NCBI GenBank assembly: GCA_964594635.1
Contig: CAZQMV010000008.1
Coordinates: 62,001-126,000 of the forward strand
Direction of reading: 5' to 3'
Source of the DNA: Berkiella sp964594635
GTDB lineage: Bacteria > Pseudomonadota > Gammaproteobacteria > Berkiellales > Berkiellaceae
DNA: 64,000 bases
Positions within the stretch are counted from its first letter, which is position 1, and each line of letters begins with the position of its first letter. Below the pieces are notes generated by a model. That model did no database searches and was not told the DNA's origin. It saw nothing but the letters and a program-made list of their open reading frames with translations. Positions 7,704-17,003 of this stretch are shown one piece after another. The translations under genes were made by a program, and so were the position numbers.

Positions 7704-8435
7704 GTGCAACAGGACAAGCAGAAAGAGGTTGCTTTTTTTGACAACCTCGCTTCTTCGCAAGAGTACAATGTCTTCACGGATGAAGCGAATAATAAGATTA
7801 TTCATACTCTCGAAACACTGCTGGCGCTTGCGCCTGGTGCACGTCTTTTGGATCTCGGTTGTGGTTCAGGGATCTTTACGCAATTATTGCAAGCGCGTGG
7901 TTATGATTGTGTTGGTTTAGATCTGAGCCAAAAATTATTACAGCTTGGAAAGCAAGAAACACCGGCGATTCATTATGTGCAAGCCGATGTTGAAGCATTA
8001 CCCTTTGCCTCGGGCAGTGTTGATTTTGTTATCTTGAGTTGTTTAGTCCATCACTTACCTAATCCACAACGTTGTGCCGAAGAAGTTTTTCGGGTTCTCA
8101 AACCCAATGGAAAGTTTGTTGCATTTGATCCTAACCGTCTCAATCCCTTTATGTATCTTTATCGCGATCGCTCTTCGCCGTTTTATAGTTCAAAAGGGGT
8201 TACGGAAAATGAGCGACCTGTTATGCCAACACAGGTGCGTCGTATATTTGAGAGAGTTGGTTTAAAAGCTGATTCGCATTTCGTCGATGGCTTAGCTTTT
8301 CGCTATGTTGCATCATCGACTGCCAAAGGGTTGTTACCGATTTATAATTTCTTTGATCGCACCTTTTTTAAAGCAGCGATCCTTCGCACGTTTAGGGCCT
8401 TTGTTTTTACTTATGGCATGAAGCCAGCAGTTTAG
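7704..8435 (+). CDS. SAM-dependent methyltransferase, class I
   Basis: 243 residues. Motif I LDLGCGSG (49-56), acidic residue after strand 2 in GLDLS (71-75), then QADVEALPF and the FDPNRLNP segment mark a Methyltransf_11-type fold. The start is a GTG behind AGGTG. The next gene begins one base after the stop, so it is co-transcribed with the GT-C glycosyltransferase and epimerases. This suggests that it methylates a sugar or a lipid-linked glycan. Ubiquinone-type substrates are possible in this family but the context argues against them. Confidence 0.85.
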   Translation: MQQDKQKEVAFFDNLASSQEYNVFTDEANNKIIHTLETLLALAPGARLLDLGCGSGIFTQLLQARGYDCVGLDLSQKLLQLGKQETPAIHYVQADVEALPFASGSVDFVILSCLVHHLPNPQRCAEEVFRVLKPNGKFVAFDPNRLNPFMYLYRDRSSPFYSSKGVTENERPVMPTQVRRIFERVGLKADSHFVDGLAFRYVASSTAKGLLPIYNFFDRTFFKAAILRTFRAFVFTYGMKPAV

Positions 8436-8436
8436 T

Positions 8437-9909
8437 ATGAAATTACAAAAGTCCACCGTCAGTCCCTTGTTTATCAATTTAGCTGCTTGGCTGGCTATCA
8501 TCTTAGTTGCAATGCGCTTTCTGCATATCTTTTCATTTAATGAACCGTTGCATGTTGTGACAAGTGGCTTTGAAGAAGAATCTTTATTTGCGCTTTTTAA
8601 AGTCGTTCATGGGATGAGTGTTTATACCGATCCTCATCAAGTACCCTTTGCAGCTTCGTATTTTAATTGGTTTTATTATGTTTTCTACGGAAAACTGACA
8701 GCACTAATAATTAATGGCTTTCATCTAAGCGATATCTGGATCCCAACGGTCGGACGATTGCTCACCTTTTTGACGGTGAGTGCTGGTTTTTTTCTGACCT
8801 ATCGATTACTTCGCCGCTCACAAGCAAATGCCTTTGCCTTTGGTTTCAGTGCGCTTTTATGGTTTGGCCCATTAGTGGGCTATTGGGCAATGACTGTTCG
8901 GCCCGATAGCTTAGGATTATTTTTTGATGTTGCTGCGGCAGGGTGTTTATTGCATTTTTCCACAGAACGACGCTTTCAACTGATTATCTTGGCTGCCTTA
9001 TTTTGTTATTTATCGTGGGCCTGCAAACAAATTAATGTGATCATGCCAGGTGCCATAGGATTATTTTTGTTATGGCGTAGAAATTGGACCCCTTTATTTT
9101 TATTTAGTGCTGTGCTCATCAGCTTGTATGCCTTGACCTATCTCTACATGCCTTCGATGGCACGTAAAATGCTGTTCTTTGTTAATACGGCTATCCCACT
9201 ATCGCTCTCAGTGTTATTGGGTAACGCGCTCACTTTCTTTAAAAAGACGTCACCGCTCTTTGTGCTGCTGCTGTTTATTGTTATCGAAGCGTTTAAAAAC
9301 AAGACATATCGTCAGGCGCTATTAAACAACTCAGGCTTTCAATTTAGCCTCTGTGGTCTTATCACCTGGTCAATCATTTTGCTACCTGCTAGTAGCAAAG
9401 TCGGTAGTGCTGAAAATTATTATTTCATTGCTTATTTCTTTTTAACCTTATTGACTGCTATTGCGCTCTGCCAATTATCAACGGCTTCCCGACTCATTAC
9501 CATTGGCACAACCTTAGCAGGACTTTTGTTCATTGCCTCAATTAGTTTAGTCTTGTTGCAAGACAGGACTAAAACCTTAACATTACAACATCAGTCGATG
9601 ACACAATTACAACAATGTATTAAAACCTTACCTGGGCCCGTTTTTGTGATTAACCATTATGGTGCTTTGCCTTGGATGAACCCAGGCAATTCGCATTTTG
9701 TGCTCGCTTATAATTACTGGTCCGATCGCCAAGCAGGGATTTCGTTTGAACAAAATGGTATTGGAGGCCTGATTGAAAAAGGGTATTTCAATGCGCTCAT
9801 TTTACCCGGACCCGTCACCAATGAGTTTGATGGCGCGAATTTAGCCGACTTTGAACGACAATCCAGTTGCCAGGGCTACGCCGTGTTTACCCGCAAAGGA
9901 TCCGCATGA
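8437..9909 (+). CDS. Polytopic GT-C type glycosyltransferase
   Basis: 490 residues with roughly ten hydrophobic helices and a soluble C-terminal segment (about 400-490). The first large loop carries an acidic cluster after helix 1 (GFEEES, near residue 45), as in GT-C enzymes that take sugars from polyprenyl phosphate (ArnT/PMT class). It starts 1 bp after the methyltransferase and its stop overlaps the ATG of the next epimerase (ATGA). With the polyprenyl-phosphate glycosyltransferase at 12063 it would form the donor and acceptor halves of a lipid-linked sugar pathway on the periplasmic face. The acceptor is unknown. Confidence 0.72.
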   Translation: MKLQKSTVSPLFINLAAWLAIILVAMRFLHIFSFNEPLHVVTSGFEEESLFALFKVVHGMSVYTDPHQVPFAASYFNWFYYVFYGKLTALIINGFHLSDIWIPTVGRLLTFLTVSAGFFLTYRLLRRSQANAFAFGFSALLWFGPLVGYWAMTVRPDSLGLFFDVAAAGCLLHFSTERRFQLIILAALFCYLSWACKQINVIMPGAIGLFLLWRRNWTPLFLFSAVLISLYALTYLYMPSMARKMLFFVNTAIPLSLSVLLGNALTFFKKTSPLFVLLLFIVIEAFKNKTYRQALLNNSGFQFSLCGLITWSIILLPASSKVGSAENYYFIAYFFLTLLTAIALCQLSTASRLITIGTTLAGLLFIASISLVLLQDRTKTLTLQHQSMTQLQQCIKTLPGPVFVINHYGALPWMNPGNSHFVLAYNYWSDRQAGISFEQNGIGGLIEKGYFNALILPGPVTNEFDGANLADFERQSSCQGYAVFTRKGSA

Positions 9910-10949
9910 AAAAAATATTAATCACAGGTGGAGCCGGTTTTGTTGGTTCCAGCCTTGCCATTGCTTTCAAACAGCATCATGAAAACACCACCGTTATTTG
10001 CTTAGATAATCTTAGTAGACGAGGCAGCGAATTAAACTTGCCACGTCTTCGCCAACATGGCGTTGAGTTTGTGCATGGCGATGTGAGAAATAGCGAAGAT
10101 TTAGTTAAGGTGGGTAAAGTCGATTGGTTAATCGAATGCTCTGCTGAACCCAGTGTTCATGCAGGTTATGGCGATAGCCCCGCTTATTTGCTCAATACCA
10201 ATTTAATTGGATTGATCAATTGTTTAGAATTTTTGCGGCAAAACGGTGGAAATTTAGTTTTTTTATCAACCAGTCGGGTTTATCCGATTGCAGCGTTGCG
10301 CAATTTACCTTTAACAATTCAAAATCAGCGGTTTGAAGTACCAGAACAGTTGGGCATTGCTGAAAGCTTCTCACTTGAAGGTTATCGATCACTGTATGGT
10401 GCCACCAAATTATGTGGTGAATTATTGATCCAAGAATACAGTCAAATGTATCAGATCCCAGCCATCATTAATCGTTGCGGAGTCCTCGCAGGCCCGTGGC
10501 AAATGGGCAAAGTCGATCAAGGATTTATGGCGCTATGGGTAGCAAGACATTTCTTTGGCGGCAATTTAACCTACATGGGGTTTGGTGGCGAAGGTTTACA
10601 AGTACGCGATGTACTGCATGTTGCAGATTTATATCAATTGCTTATTCGACAAATGGCTGAGCCGCATCAACATCAAGGAGAGGTTTATAACGTTGGCGGT
10701 GGTTTAGCAAATAGCGTTTCGCTGCGCGAACTCACCACGCTGGTTGAATCGATTACAGGTAAACAATGTGCAATCGGCTGCGATCCCACCACGCGCGAAG
10801 CAGATATTCCATACTATGTTAGTGATTTTGCCAAAGTGAATCAAAAAACGGAGTGGACACCCCAAATCAGCGTGCCGACCTTGGTTGAAGAGATTTATTC
10901 TTGGATGAGAAATAACAAAGTTGTACTAGCTCCGCTCTTTTCGTTATAA
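9906..10949 (+). CDS. NAD-dependent sugar epimerase/dehydratase (extended SDR), 2-epimerase-like
   Basis: 347 residues. Rossmann motif GGAGFVGS (8-15), then catalytic S/T region FLSTSRVY and Y164-x-x-x-K168. The SRVYP and NRCGVLAGPWQMGK segments are typical of the CDP-paratose/tyvelose 2-epimerase branch. The start at 9906 overlaps the previous stop (ATGA). An upstream start would bury it in the glycosyltransferase frame. It is paired with a second epimerase 44 bp downstream. The nucleotide-sugar substrate is inferred only at class level. Confidence 0.85.
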   Translation: MKKILITGGAGFVGSSLAIAFKQHHENTTVICLDNLSRRGSELNLPRLRQHGVEFVHGDVRNSEDLVKVGKVDWLIECSAEPSVHAGYGDSPAYLLNTNLIGLINCLEFLRQNGGNLVFLSTSRVYPIAALRNLPLTIQNQRFEVPEQLGIAESFSLEGYRSLYGATKLCGELLIQEYSQMYQIPAIINRCGVLAGPWQMGKVDQGFMALWVARHFFGGNLTYMGFGGEGLQVRDVLHVADLYQLLIRQMAEPHQHQGEVYNVGGGLANSVSLRELTTLVESITGKQCAIGCDPTTREADIPYYVSDFAKVNQKTEWTPQISVPTLVEEIYSWMRNNKVVLAPLFSL

Positions 10950-10993
10950 AATGTACTACCGAGTTAGCTTTTTTATAGACAAAAGGACGCGTT

Positions 10994-12076
10994 ATGGCAG
11001 TAGCAATTATAACCGGATCCGCAGGATTGATTGGATCAGAGGCAGTTAAGTTTTTTGCTGATAAAGGAATGTCAGTAGTCGGGATTGATAATAATTTGCG
11101 CAAGTCCTTTTTTGGTGACGAAGCCTGCACCCAGTGGAATCTTCAATCGTTACAGCGTCAAGTGCCAAGTTATCAGCACTACGATTGCGATATCCGCGAT
11201 AATGACGCTTTAGAGAAAATTTTTTCTCATTATGCGAATGACATTACCGTGATCATTCATTGCGCAGCTCAACCGTCGCACGATTGGGCCGCAACCAATC
11301 CTCATGTTGATTTTACGGTGAATGCCAATGGCACATTAAACTTATTGGAATTGACACGTCAGCATTGTAAACATGCCACTTTTATTTTCCTCAGCACCAA
11401 TAAAGTGTATGGCGATACCCCGAATTTTCTACCATTAGAAGAATTACCACGACGTTTTGAAGTGGCGCCGGATCATCCTTATCATGGTCATGGCATTGAT
11501 GAATTGATGAGTATCGATCATAACAAGCATAGTCTTTTTGGTGTTTCTAAAGCAGCTGCTGATTTAATGGTTCAAGAATATGGTCGTTATTTTGGGATGA
11601 ATACCGTTTGTTTCAGGGGAGGCTGCCTGACAGGCCCTGCTCACTCAGGAACCAGGCTGCATGGATTTTTGGCTTACTTAATGCGTTGTGCCATTACTCA
11701 CAAGCCTTACAGTATTTATGGTTATAAAGGTAAGCAAGTCCGCGACAATATTCACAGTTTCGATTTAGTGTCGGCGATGTGGGAATTTGTTCAAGCACCC
11801 AAATCAGGCGCTGTCTACAACTTGGGCGGCGGTTCGCAAAATAATTGCTCAGTGCTAGAAGCCATTAGCTTATGTCAAGAAATCAGTGGTGAAGAATTGA
11901 TGTGGAGTTATGTGAACGAAAACCGGATCGGCGATCACATTTGGTGGGTGTCTGATGTGAGAAAGTTTAAGCAAGATTATCCGAATTGGGATTTTCAATA
12001 TGATTTAGTCACCACCTTGACCGAAATTTACCAAGCAATCAAAGAAACGCAAGGCATGCATTATGAGTATGCTTAG
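10994..12076 (+). CDS. NAD-dependent epimerase, CDP-paratose 2-epimerase-like
   Basis: 360 residues. GSAGLIGS (8-15) binds NAD. Residues 85-145 (HCAAQPSHDWA, STNKVYGDTPN) and the FRGGCLTGPAHSG and GYKGKQVRDNIHS blocks are hallmarks of the CDP-paratose/tyvelose 2-epimerase group. The usual catalytic Tyr is Phe: F182-G-V-S-K186. I recall the same HSxFGxSK pattern in homologues, so it is probably a family trait and not damage. An AAGGA site precedes the ATG. The 3' end overlaps the next gene by 14 bp. It works with the epimerase upstream and the glycosyltransferase downstream. Confidence 0.87.
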   Translation: MAVAIITGSAGLIGSEAVKFFADKGMSVVGIDNNLRKSFFGDEACTQWNLQSLQRQVPSYQHYDCDIRDNDALEKIFSHYANDITVIIHCAAQPSHDWAATNPHVDFTVNANGTLNLLELTRQHCKHATFIFLSTNKVYGDTPNFLPLEELPRRFEVAPDHPYHGHGIDELMSIDHNKHSLFGVSKAAADLMVQEYGRYFGMNTVCFRGGCLTGPAHSGTRLHGFLAYLMRCAITHKPYSIYGYKGKQVRDNIHSFDLVSAMWEFVQAPKSGAVYNLGGGSQNNCSVLEAISLCQEISGEELMWSYVNENRIGDHIWWVSDVRKFKQDYPNWDFQYDLVTTLTEIYQAIKETQGMHYEYA

Positions 12077-12809
12077 TGTTGTGATCCCAGCATTCAATGA
12101 AGCGGGAAACCTGGCGAACTTATTGCCGGGTTTAATTGGGCACTTGAACCAAGCGAATATTGCGCATGAAATATTAGTGGTCAACGATAACAGCAGTGAT
12201 AATACCGAAGAAACATTGCAAATCTTGATGAAAAGTTACCCCACACTCACTTATGTGAATAATGCGCCACCCAATGGTTTTGGTTTAGCGGTGCGCCGTG
12301 GCTTAGCTGCTTTTAAGGGCGATGCAGTAGTGATAGTGATGGCTGATGGTTCCGATGCGCCTGAGGACGTCGTTAAATTTTATCGAAAACTGCAAGAAGG
12401 TTATGACTGTGTTTTTGGTTCACGATTTATGCCGGGCGGTAAAGCGGTTGATTACCCATTGCACAAGAAAATCCTGAATCGTTTAGCTAACAATTTTGTC
12501 AGAATATTGTTTCAATTTCGCTACAACGATATCACCAATGCCTTTAAATGCTATCGCCGTCATGTTATCGAAGGCTTACAGCCATTATTAGCCCATCATT
12601 TTAATTTAACGGTTGAATTACCCTTAAAAGCCATTATTCGCGGCTATCGTTATGCCGTTGTTCCGAATGCTTGGTATAACCGTAAAGAAGGGGTTTCAAA
12701 GCTTAAAATACGTGAAATGGGTAGTCGTTACTTATTTATCGTGCTTTATTGCCTCATCGAACGCCTGTTTTCGCGTGGCGACTACAAAATCGCTGATAAA
12801 AGCGTGTAA
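12063..12809 (+). CDS. Family 2 glycosyltransferase, dolichol/polyprenyl-phosphate sugar synthase-like
   Basis: 248 residues of GT-A fold. VVIPAFNEAGN (6-16) binds the nucleotide, VVNDNSSDNT follows, and MADGSDAPED near 93-102 holds the metal-binding acidic pair. The SRFMPGGKAVDYP and ITNAFKCYRR segments match dolichol-phosphate-mannose synthase relatives. No C-terminal membrane helices are obvious, as in the soluble DPM1 type. It overlaps the epimerase gene, so translation is probably coupled. Likely role: load the epimerised sugar onto undecaprenyl phosphate for the GT-C enzyme at 8437. ATG at 12069 is an alternative start. Confidence 0.85.
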   Translation: MSMLSVVIPAFNEAGNLANLLPGLIGHLNQANIAHEILVVNDNSSDNTEETLQILMKSYPTLTYVNNAPPNGFGLAVRRGLAAFKGDAVVIVMADGSDAPEDVVKFYRKLQEGYDCVFGSRFMPGGKAVDYPLHKKILNRLANNFVRILFQFRYNDITNAFKCYRRHVIEGLQPLLAHHFNLTVELPLKAIIRGYRYAVVPNAWYNRKEGVSKLKIREMGSRYLFIVLYCLIERLFSRGDYKIADKSV

Positions 12810-12846
12810 CACCCATCAAAAGCCATTGTGAACAGCACCCTGCATT

Positions 12847-12871
12847 ATACTTATATAAATAGTATAAGTAT
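12847..12871. promoter_or_regulatory. 25-bp AT-rich palindrome upstream of the sulfotransferase fusion
   Basis: ATACTTATA (12847-12855) and TATAAGTAT (12863-12871) are perfect inverted copies around a 7-nt centre, 20 bp before the ATG at 12892. The palindrome could be an operator or a leader hairpin. Confidence 0.5.
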
Positions 12872-12891
12872 TAAAGCTGGATGTTTACTCA

Positions 12892-15825
12892 ATGGCATCG
12901 CAAACTGTCTCTAAAATGCTTAAAGATGCGCATGAGCTTCGCGAAAAAAAAGATCATCGCGGCGCAATCCAATTAATGAAGCGCTGTCTCGCTGAATACC
13001 CTGATGTTGCCGATGCGCAATGTTTATGGGCATTGTTGCAGCTTGATATCAAAAATTATACCAATGCCGAAAAGTCTATTAACACTGCAATCGCTCTAAG
13101 CCCTTCACAAAGTGAATATTACTATATCTGTGGGCAGATCCATAAAACACAAAATCATTTTATGCCAGCAGAGAATGCATTTTTACAATGTATTAAATTA
13201 AATCCGCAACATGAAAGAGCCTATTTTAATTTAGGCAGTCTCTATGAGAGGCAAAAGAAATATCCTGAAGCCATTCAGATGTTTAATCAGGTGCTGGAGC
13301 TTAATCCTAACAATATTAAAGCACATTATAACTTAGGCGTGATTCATCATGTGCAAAATAAACTCACCGATGCGATTGTCAGTTATGAAAAGGGTTATAC
13401 GCTCGCGCCTAATGATTTGCCGCTGTTAAGTAATTTGGGAGCGGCATTAACCATGGATAGGCAGTTATTAAAATCCATACCCTATTATGAGCGCGCTTTA
13501 AACATATCGCCTGATTATATTCCCGCTATAACCAATTTAGCTGGTACGTATATGGAATTAAACGAAATGAAAAAAGCGGAAGTTTTATTGCGCCGCTCAT
13601 TGAGTTTAAACCCACGATTGCCAACCAATTGGCGAAATCTGACTTTATGTCGTGATTATGAGTTGTTAAATGATCCCGATCTGATAAAAATTTTGGAGCT
13701 TATCGAAGAAAAAATATCGCCAGAAGATAAAATGCATTATGATTTTGCACTTGGTAAAATATATCATGATTGTCAAGATTATAAGCAAGCCTTTTCATAT
13801 TATGAAAAAGGTAATCAGCAGCAAGCCTCTAAAGTATTCTTTAAACCTGAAGCATTTGCTAACCATATTCAGCAAATTATAAAACTTGATTCAACATTAC
13901 CCAAAAATAGATTTCAATTTTCAGAAGATAAAGAGCCACAACCCCTTATTCTTGTTGGAACATCACGCTCAGGAAAAAGCTTATTGGAATCGTTATTAGC
14001 TCAGAACCCAGAAATTGCGGCAAAGGGAGAAGTGGGGATTGCGAATTTAGTTGATACTATTCCACTTGAGCAGAGGCCAGAAGGAAGTTACCCCTATTGG
14101 TTAAGAAGTTTGACCGAAATACAAGCCACTTTGTTGCGTGAATTGTACCTTAAACGGTTATTGCGAGATGGCACCGAGGAGGCACAATATCTCACTGACA
14201 CGATGCCAGGAAATTTTATGTATTTGGGATTACTTAAATCATTATTTCCCAAAGCAAAGTTTATTTATTGTCAACGTTCACCATTGGATACTTGCGTCTT
14301 GTTATATTTCAAATATTTCATTCAAGGGCATGCCTATAGCTATGATATGAAAAATTTGGCTAGCTATTATCAGCAACAAGCGTTATTAATGCATTATTGG
14401 CAGTCAACGCTTTCTGATTCAATGATAACAGTGGATTATGAGAAATTAGTAACAGATCCTGAAAAAGAATTATTAACGATCAACCGTTTTCTAGGTCTAT
14501 CAAAACATTTTGTTTTTAATTCTAGGTCAATTCGAGCAGATGAAGTAGGCATTTTTAAACACTATGCCAAGTTCTTCGAACCTATCACTCATTTGTTAAA
14601 TGAATCTGTGGATGTGGCAGAGAATCAAACAATCTCTAATGATACGTTTCGATTAAAAGAATTCATGGCCAAAGCGTATTATCACTTTAATTTAGGTGAG
14701 TATGGAGCTGCGCAAAGTTTATGTAAGACGATTTTAACAGAAGATCCAACATTCTATGCGGCTTTGCATCTATTAGGTGTGATTGCTTTTAAATTAAATG
14801 CGATTGAAGAAGCGATTGAAAAATTGCAACAAGCGTTGGCATTTTCACCACCGAATCCACAATTACATTTGGATTTAGGTGCGTGTTGGCAAAAGTTGGG
14901 CAAGCAAGTGCAAGCAGAAGAGCAATTTGATATTGCGAATGATCTCAAAAAATCTAAATCAACGCAATCAAAAGTACTGAGTGAGCAAATGAAAAATATT
15001 CTCCTTGGCGCATTGAGTGAACCTTTTGAGGTAGTTGATGAATATGAACGTCAATTGCTGGTGAAAGGACAACTTGCTAAAGACAACATGCAAGAGCTTA
15101 TGCTTTCTCAGCCAGTGCAAGACTCATCTGATTTAAGTATGGGTAATTACCGCGACATTCAAGCTTGGCACAACTATTATCAAACTATCGCTTTTGTTGA
15201 TCATTTACTGAAACAGCCGAAAAGGCAATTACACATTTTAGAAGTGGGATGCTCTGTGGGGCATTTTCATCAATTTCTTGAACACAATCTAAAGAATGAG
15301 GATAACAAACAGCTCTTATATTGGGGACTCGATCTTCGAGAAGATAAACTGAAAAATATGCTGCAAGGGGGAGTAAGTGCAATTGCTTCACTCTTTACCT
15401 TGCATGATCTGCAATTTGGATTGCCTTATCAAAATAATTTTTTTGACTATCTTGTCAGCTTTGACACGATCTCTTATTTGACAATAGAAGAGGGGCGATT
15501 ATTGTTAGCCCAAATGTATCGAGTATTAAATGAAAATGGGCATTTGGTTATCGGAGCCAATTACGAAGCAGATTATCCAGGGTTTATGCAAAGTGTTCCT
15601 CTTTCTCAATTTGAAAAAATGCTTTATGAAAATGGTTTTGAAATCATCTTGCGACGCGCTAGAGTAGGATCACTGCATTCCTTGATCAATCATGTTTCCA
15701 AAGAACACATGCTTTTGGTGAATGACTTGTTAAAGGTGCATCCAGAAGAGATGGTTGCTGCGATGATTGCGCCGTTATATCCAAATGTGTCAGAGAGTGT
15801 CACTTTTCTATGCAAAGTAAGATAG
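12892..15825 (+). CDS. TPR - sulfotransferase - TPR - methyltransferase fusion protein
   Basis: 977 residues, soluble, no signal peptide. Residues ~5-310 are tandem TPR repeats (for example YFNLGSLYERQKKYPEAIQMF at 111-131). Residues ~350-560 are a sulfotransferase-3-like domain: the PAPS-binding loop GTSRSGKSLLESLL begins at 356, and CQRSPLDTC is the second PAPS-contact segment. A second short TPR block is at ~590-690. A class I methyltransferase with ILEVGCSVG near 781 and GLDLRED occupies the end. TPR-sulfotransferase proteins are known; the added methyltransferase is unusual. It follows the glycan cluster by 82 bp, suggesting sulfation and methylation of its product, or of tyrosine/peptide substrates. 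The 3' end overlaps bioF (opposite strand) by 18 bp. Confidence 0.85.
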   Translation: MASQTVSKMLKDAHELREKKDHRGAIQLMKRCLAEYPDVADAQCLWALLQLDIKNYTNAEKSINTAIALSPSQSEYYYICGQIHKTQNHFMPAENAFLQCIKLNPQHERAYFNLGSLYERQKKYPEAIQMFNQVLELNPNNIKAHYNLGVIHHVQNKLTDAIVSYEKGYTLAPNDLPLLSNLGAALTMDRQLLKSIPYYERALNISPDYIPAITNLAGTYMELNEMKKAEVLLRRSLSLNPRLPTNWRNLTLCRDYELLNDPDLIKILELIEEKISPEDKMHYDFALGKIYHDCQDYKQAFSYYEKGNQQQASKVFFKPEAFANHIQQIIKLDSTLPKNRFQFSEDKEPQPLILVGTSRSGKSLLESLLAQNPEIAAKGEVGIANLVDTIPLEQRPEGSYPYWLRSLTEIQATLLRELYLKRLLRDGTEEAQYLTDTMPGNFMYLGLLKSLFPKAKFIYCQRSPLDTCVLLYFKYFIQGHAYSYDMKNLASYYQQQALLMHYWQSTLSDSMITVDYEKLVTDPEKELLTINRFLGLSKHFVFNSRSIRADEVGIFKHYAKFFEPITHLLNESVDVAENQTISNDTFRLKEFMAKAYYHFNLGEYGAAQSLCKTILTEDPTFYAALHLLGVIAFKLNAIEEAIEKLQQALAFSPPNPQLHLDLGACWQKLGKQVQAEEQFDIANDLKKSKSTQSKVLSEQMKNILLGALSEPFEVVDEYERQLLVKGQLAKDNMQELMLSQPVQDSSDLSMGNYRDIQAWHNYYQTIAFVDHLLKQPKRQLHILEVGCSVGHFHQFLEHNLKNEDNKQLLYWGLDLREDKLKNMLQGGVSAIASLFTLHDLQFGLPYQNNFFDYLVSFDTISYLTIEEGRLLLAQMYRVLNENGHLVIGANYEADYPGFMQSVPLSQFEKMLYENGFEIILRRARVGSLHSLINHVSKEHMLLVNDLLKVHPEEMVAAMIAPLYPNVSESVTFLCKVR

Positions 15826-16953
15826 AAGTCCCATTAACAATTTATCTAAAGCCCTTTCATCATGCGAAGGATTTAAAGCGATCCGTAATCTTGATTGTGA
15901 GGCGGGTACCGAAGGTGGTCTAATAGCACTGACACGAATGCCTTGTTTTGCTAATGCACGTTGCGCCATTACCGTATTCAACGGTGTTTGCAAAATAAGG
16001 GGTATGATATGGGTAGAGGAATTTCCAGTTTTGATCCCTTGCGCTTGAAGTCGTGTTCTTAATACATCTGCTGCTGTGAATACTTTTTTTGCCACATCTT
16101 GTAATGAAGGAACAAGTTCCCATGCTGTTTGCATTATCGCTATTTGAACTGGAGAAGGGGCTGTGGAATAAATAAAACCATTGGCGCGATTAATTAGAAA
16201 ACGCTTTAAGGGTTTGGCGCATGTCACATAAGCGCCTTGGCTACCAAGCGCTTTACTAAAGGTTCCCATGCTGACATCAATGTCGTCTCCATAGTCACTC
16301 GTCAAGCCATATCCTTTGTTACCTAATAATCCCGTAGCATGGGCTTCGTCAACATACAATAATGCATCATATTGTTTTGCCAAGCGAATGAGAGTTGCTA
16401 AACATGCCATATCGCCATCCATACCATACACTGATTCGGTTAAAATAAAGCGTGGTTGATTAAGGGATTTTGTTTTGGATAATTGCCAAGCTAAGTGATC
16501 ATAATCAAGGTGGTGATAACGATATTGTTTAGCTCTCGCTAATTGGCAGCCTACATGCATGCTGGCGTGATTGAGTCTATCTGAAAAAACCAACGGAGCT
16601 GTACCAAGTGCTTTGCTATCTAATAATGCACTTAAGACGGAAATATTCGCTTGATAACCTGTGGCAAAAACTAATGCAGCATCCGCATTCTTATCAATCG
16701 CGATTTGTGCTTCTAAGTCGAAGATCTGTGATCGGCAGTTTGCCACTAAGCGTGATGTTTGAGCGCCGACGCCATAGGTATTTGCACTAACGGCCGCTGC
16801 CTTAATAAGTGCAGGGTGCTGGCTAAGACCTAAATAATCATTACTGGAAAAATCATAATCATATGATCGATAATGGGGTAGGTGTCTTAATAAATCCGAC
16901 TGACGCAGATTTGCACAAAATTGCGTGTAAGGACGAAGTATCGTTTTATTCAT
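15808..16953 (-). CDS. bioF: 8-amino-7-oxononanoate synthase
   Basis: PLP enzyme of biotin synthesis that condenses alanine with pimeloyl-ACP/CoA. 381 residues, the normal length. SSNDYLGL (37-44), NHASMHVGC, the VDEAHATG segment (201-208; D202 contacts the PLP pyridine) and MGTFSKALGSQG (229-240) with PLP-binding K234 are all present. It belongs to the alpha-oxoamine synthase family; the related KBL or serine palmitoyltransferase are less likely given these motifs. No other bio gene is adjacent, so it is separated from the usual biotin operon. Confidence 0.88.
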   Translation of the reverse strand: MNKTILRPYTQFCANLRQSDLLRHLPHYRSYDYDFSSNDYLGLSQHPALIKAAAVSANTYGVGAQTSRLVANCRSQIFDLEAQIAIDKNADAALVFATGYQANISVLSALLDSKALGTAPLVFSDRLNHASMHVGCQLARAKQYRYHHLDYDHLAWQLSKTKSLNQPRFILTESVYGMDGDMACLATLIRLAKQYDALLYVDEAHATGLLGNKGYGLTSDYGDDIDVSMGTFSKALGSQGAYVTCAKPLKRFLINRANGFIYSTAPSPVQIAIMQTAWELVPSLQDVAKKVFTAADVLRTRLQAQGIKTGNSSTHIIPLILQTPLNTVMAQRALAKQGIRVSAIRPPSVPASQSRLRIALNPSHDERALDKLLMGLLSYFA

Positions 16954-17003
16954 CCGCCTACGCTAAAGCTTCGGCGAGATAAAATCAAGCTAGTTTTCAT
17001 CCT

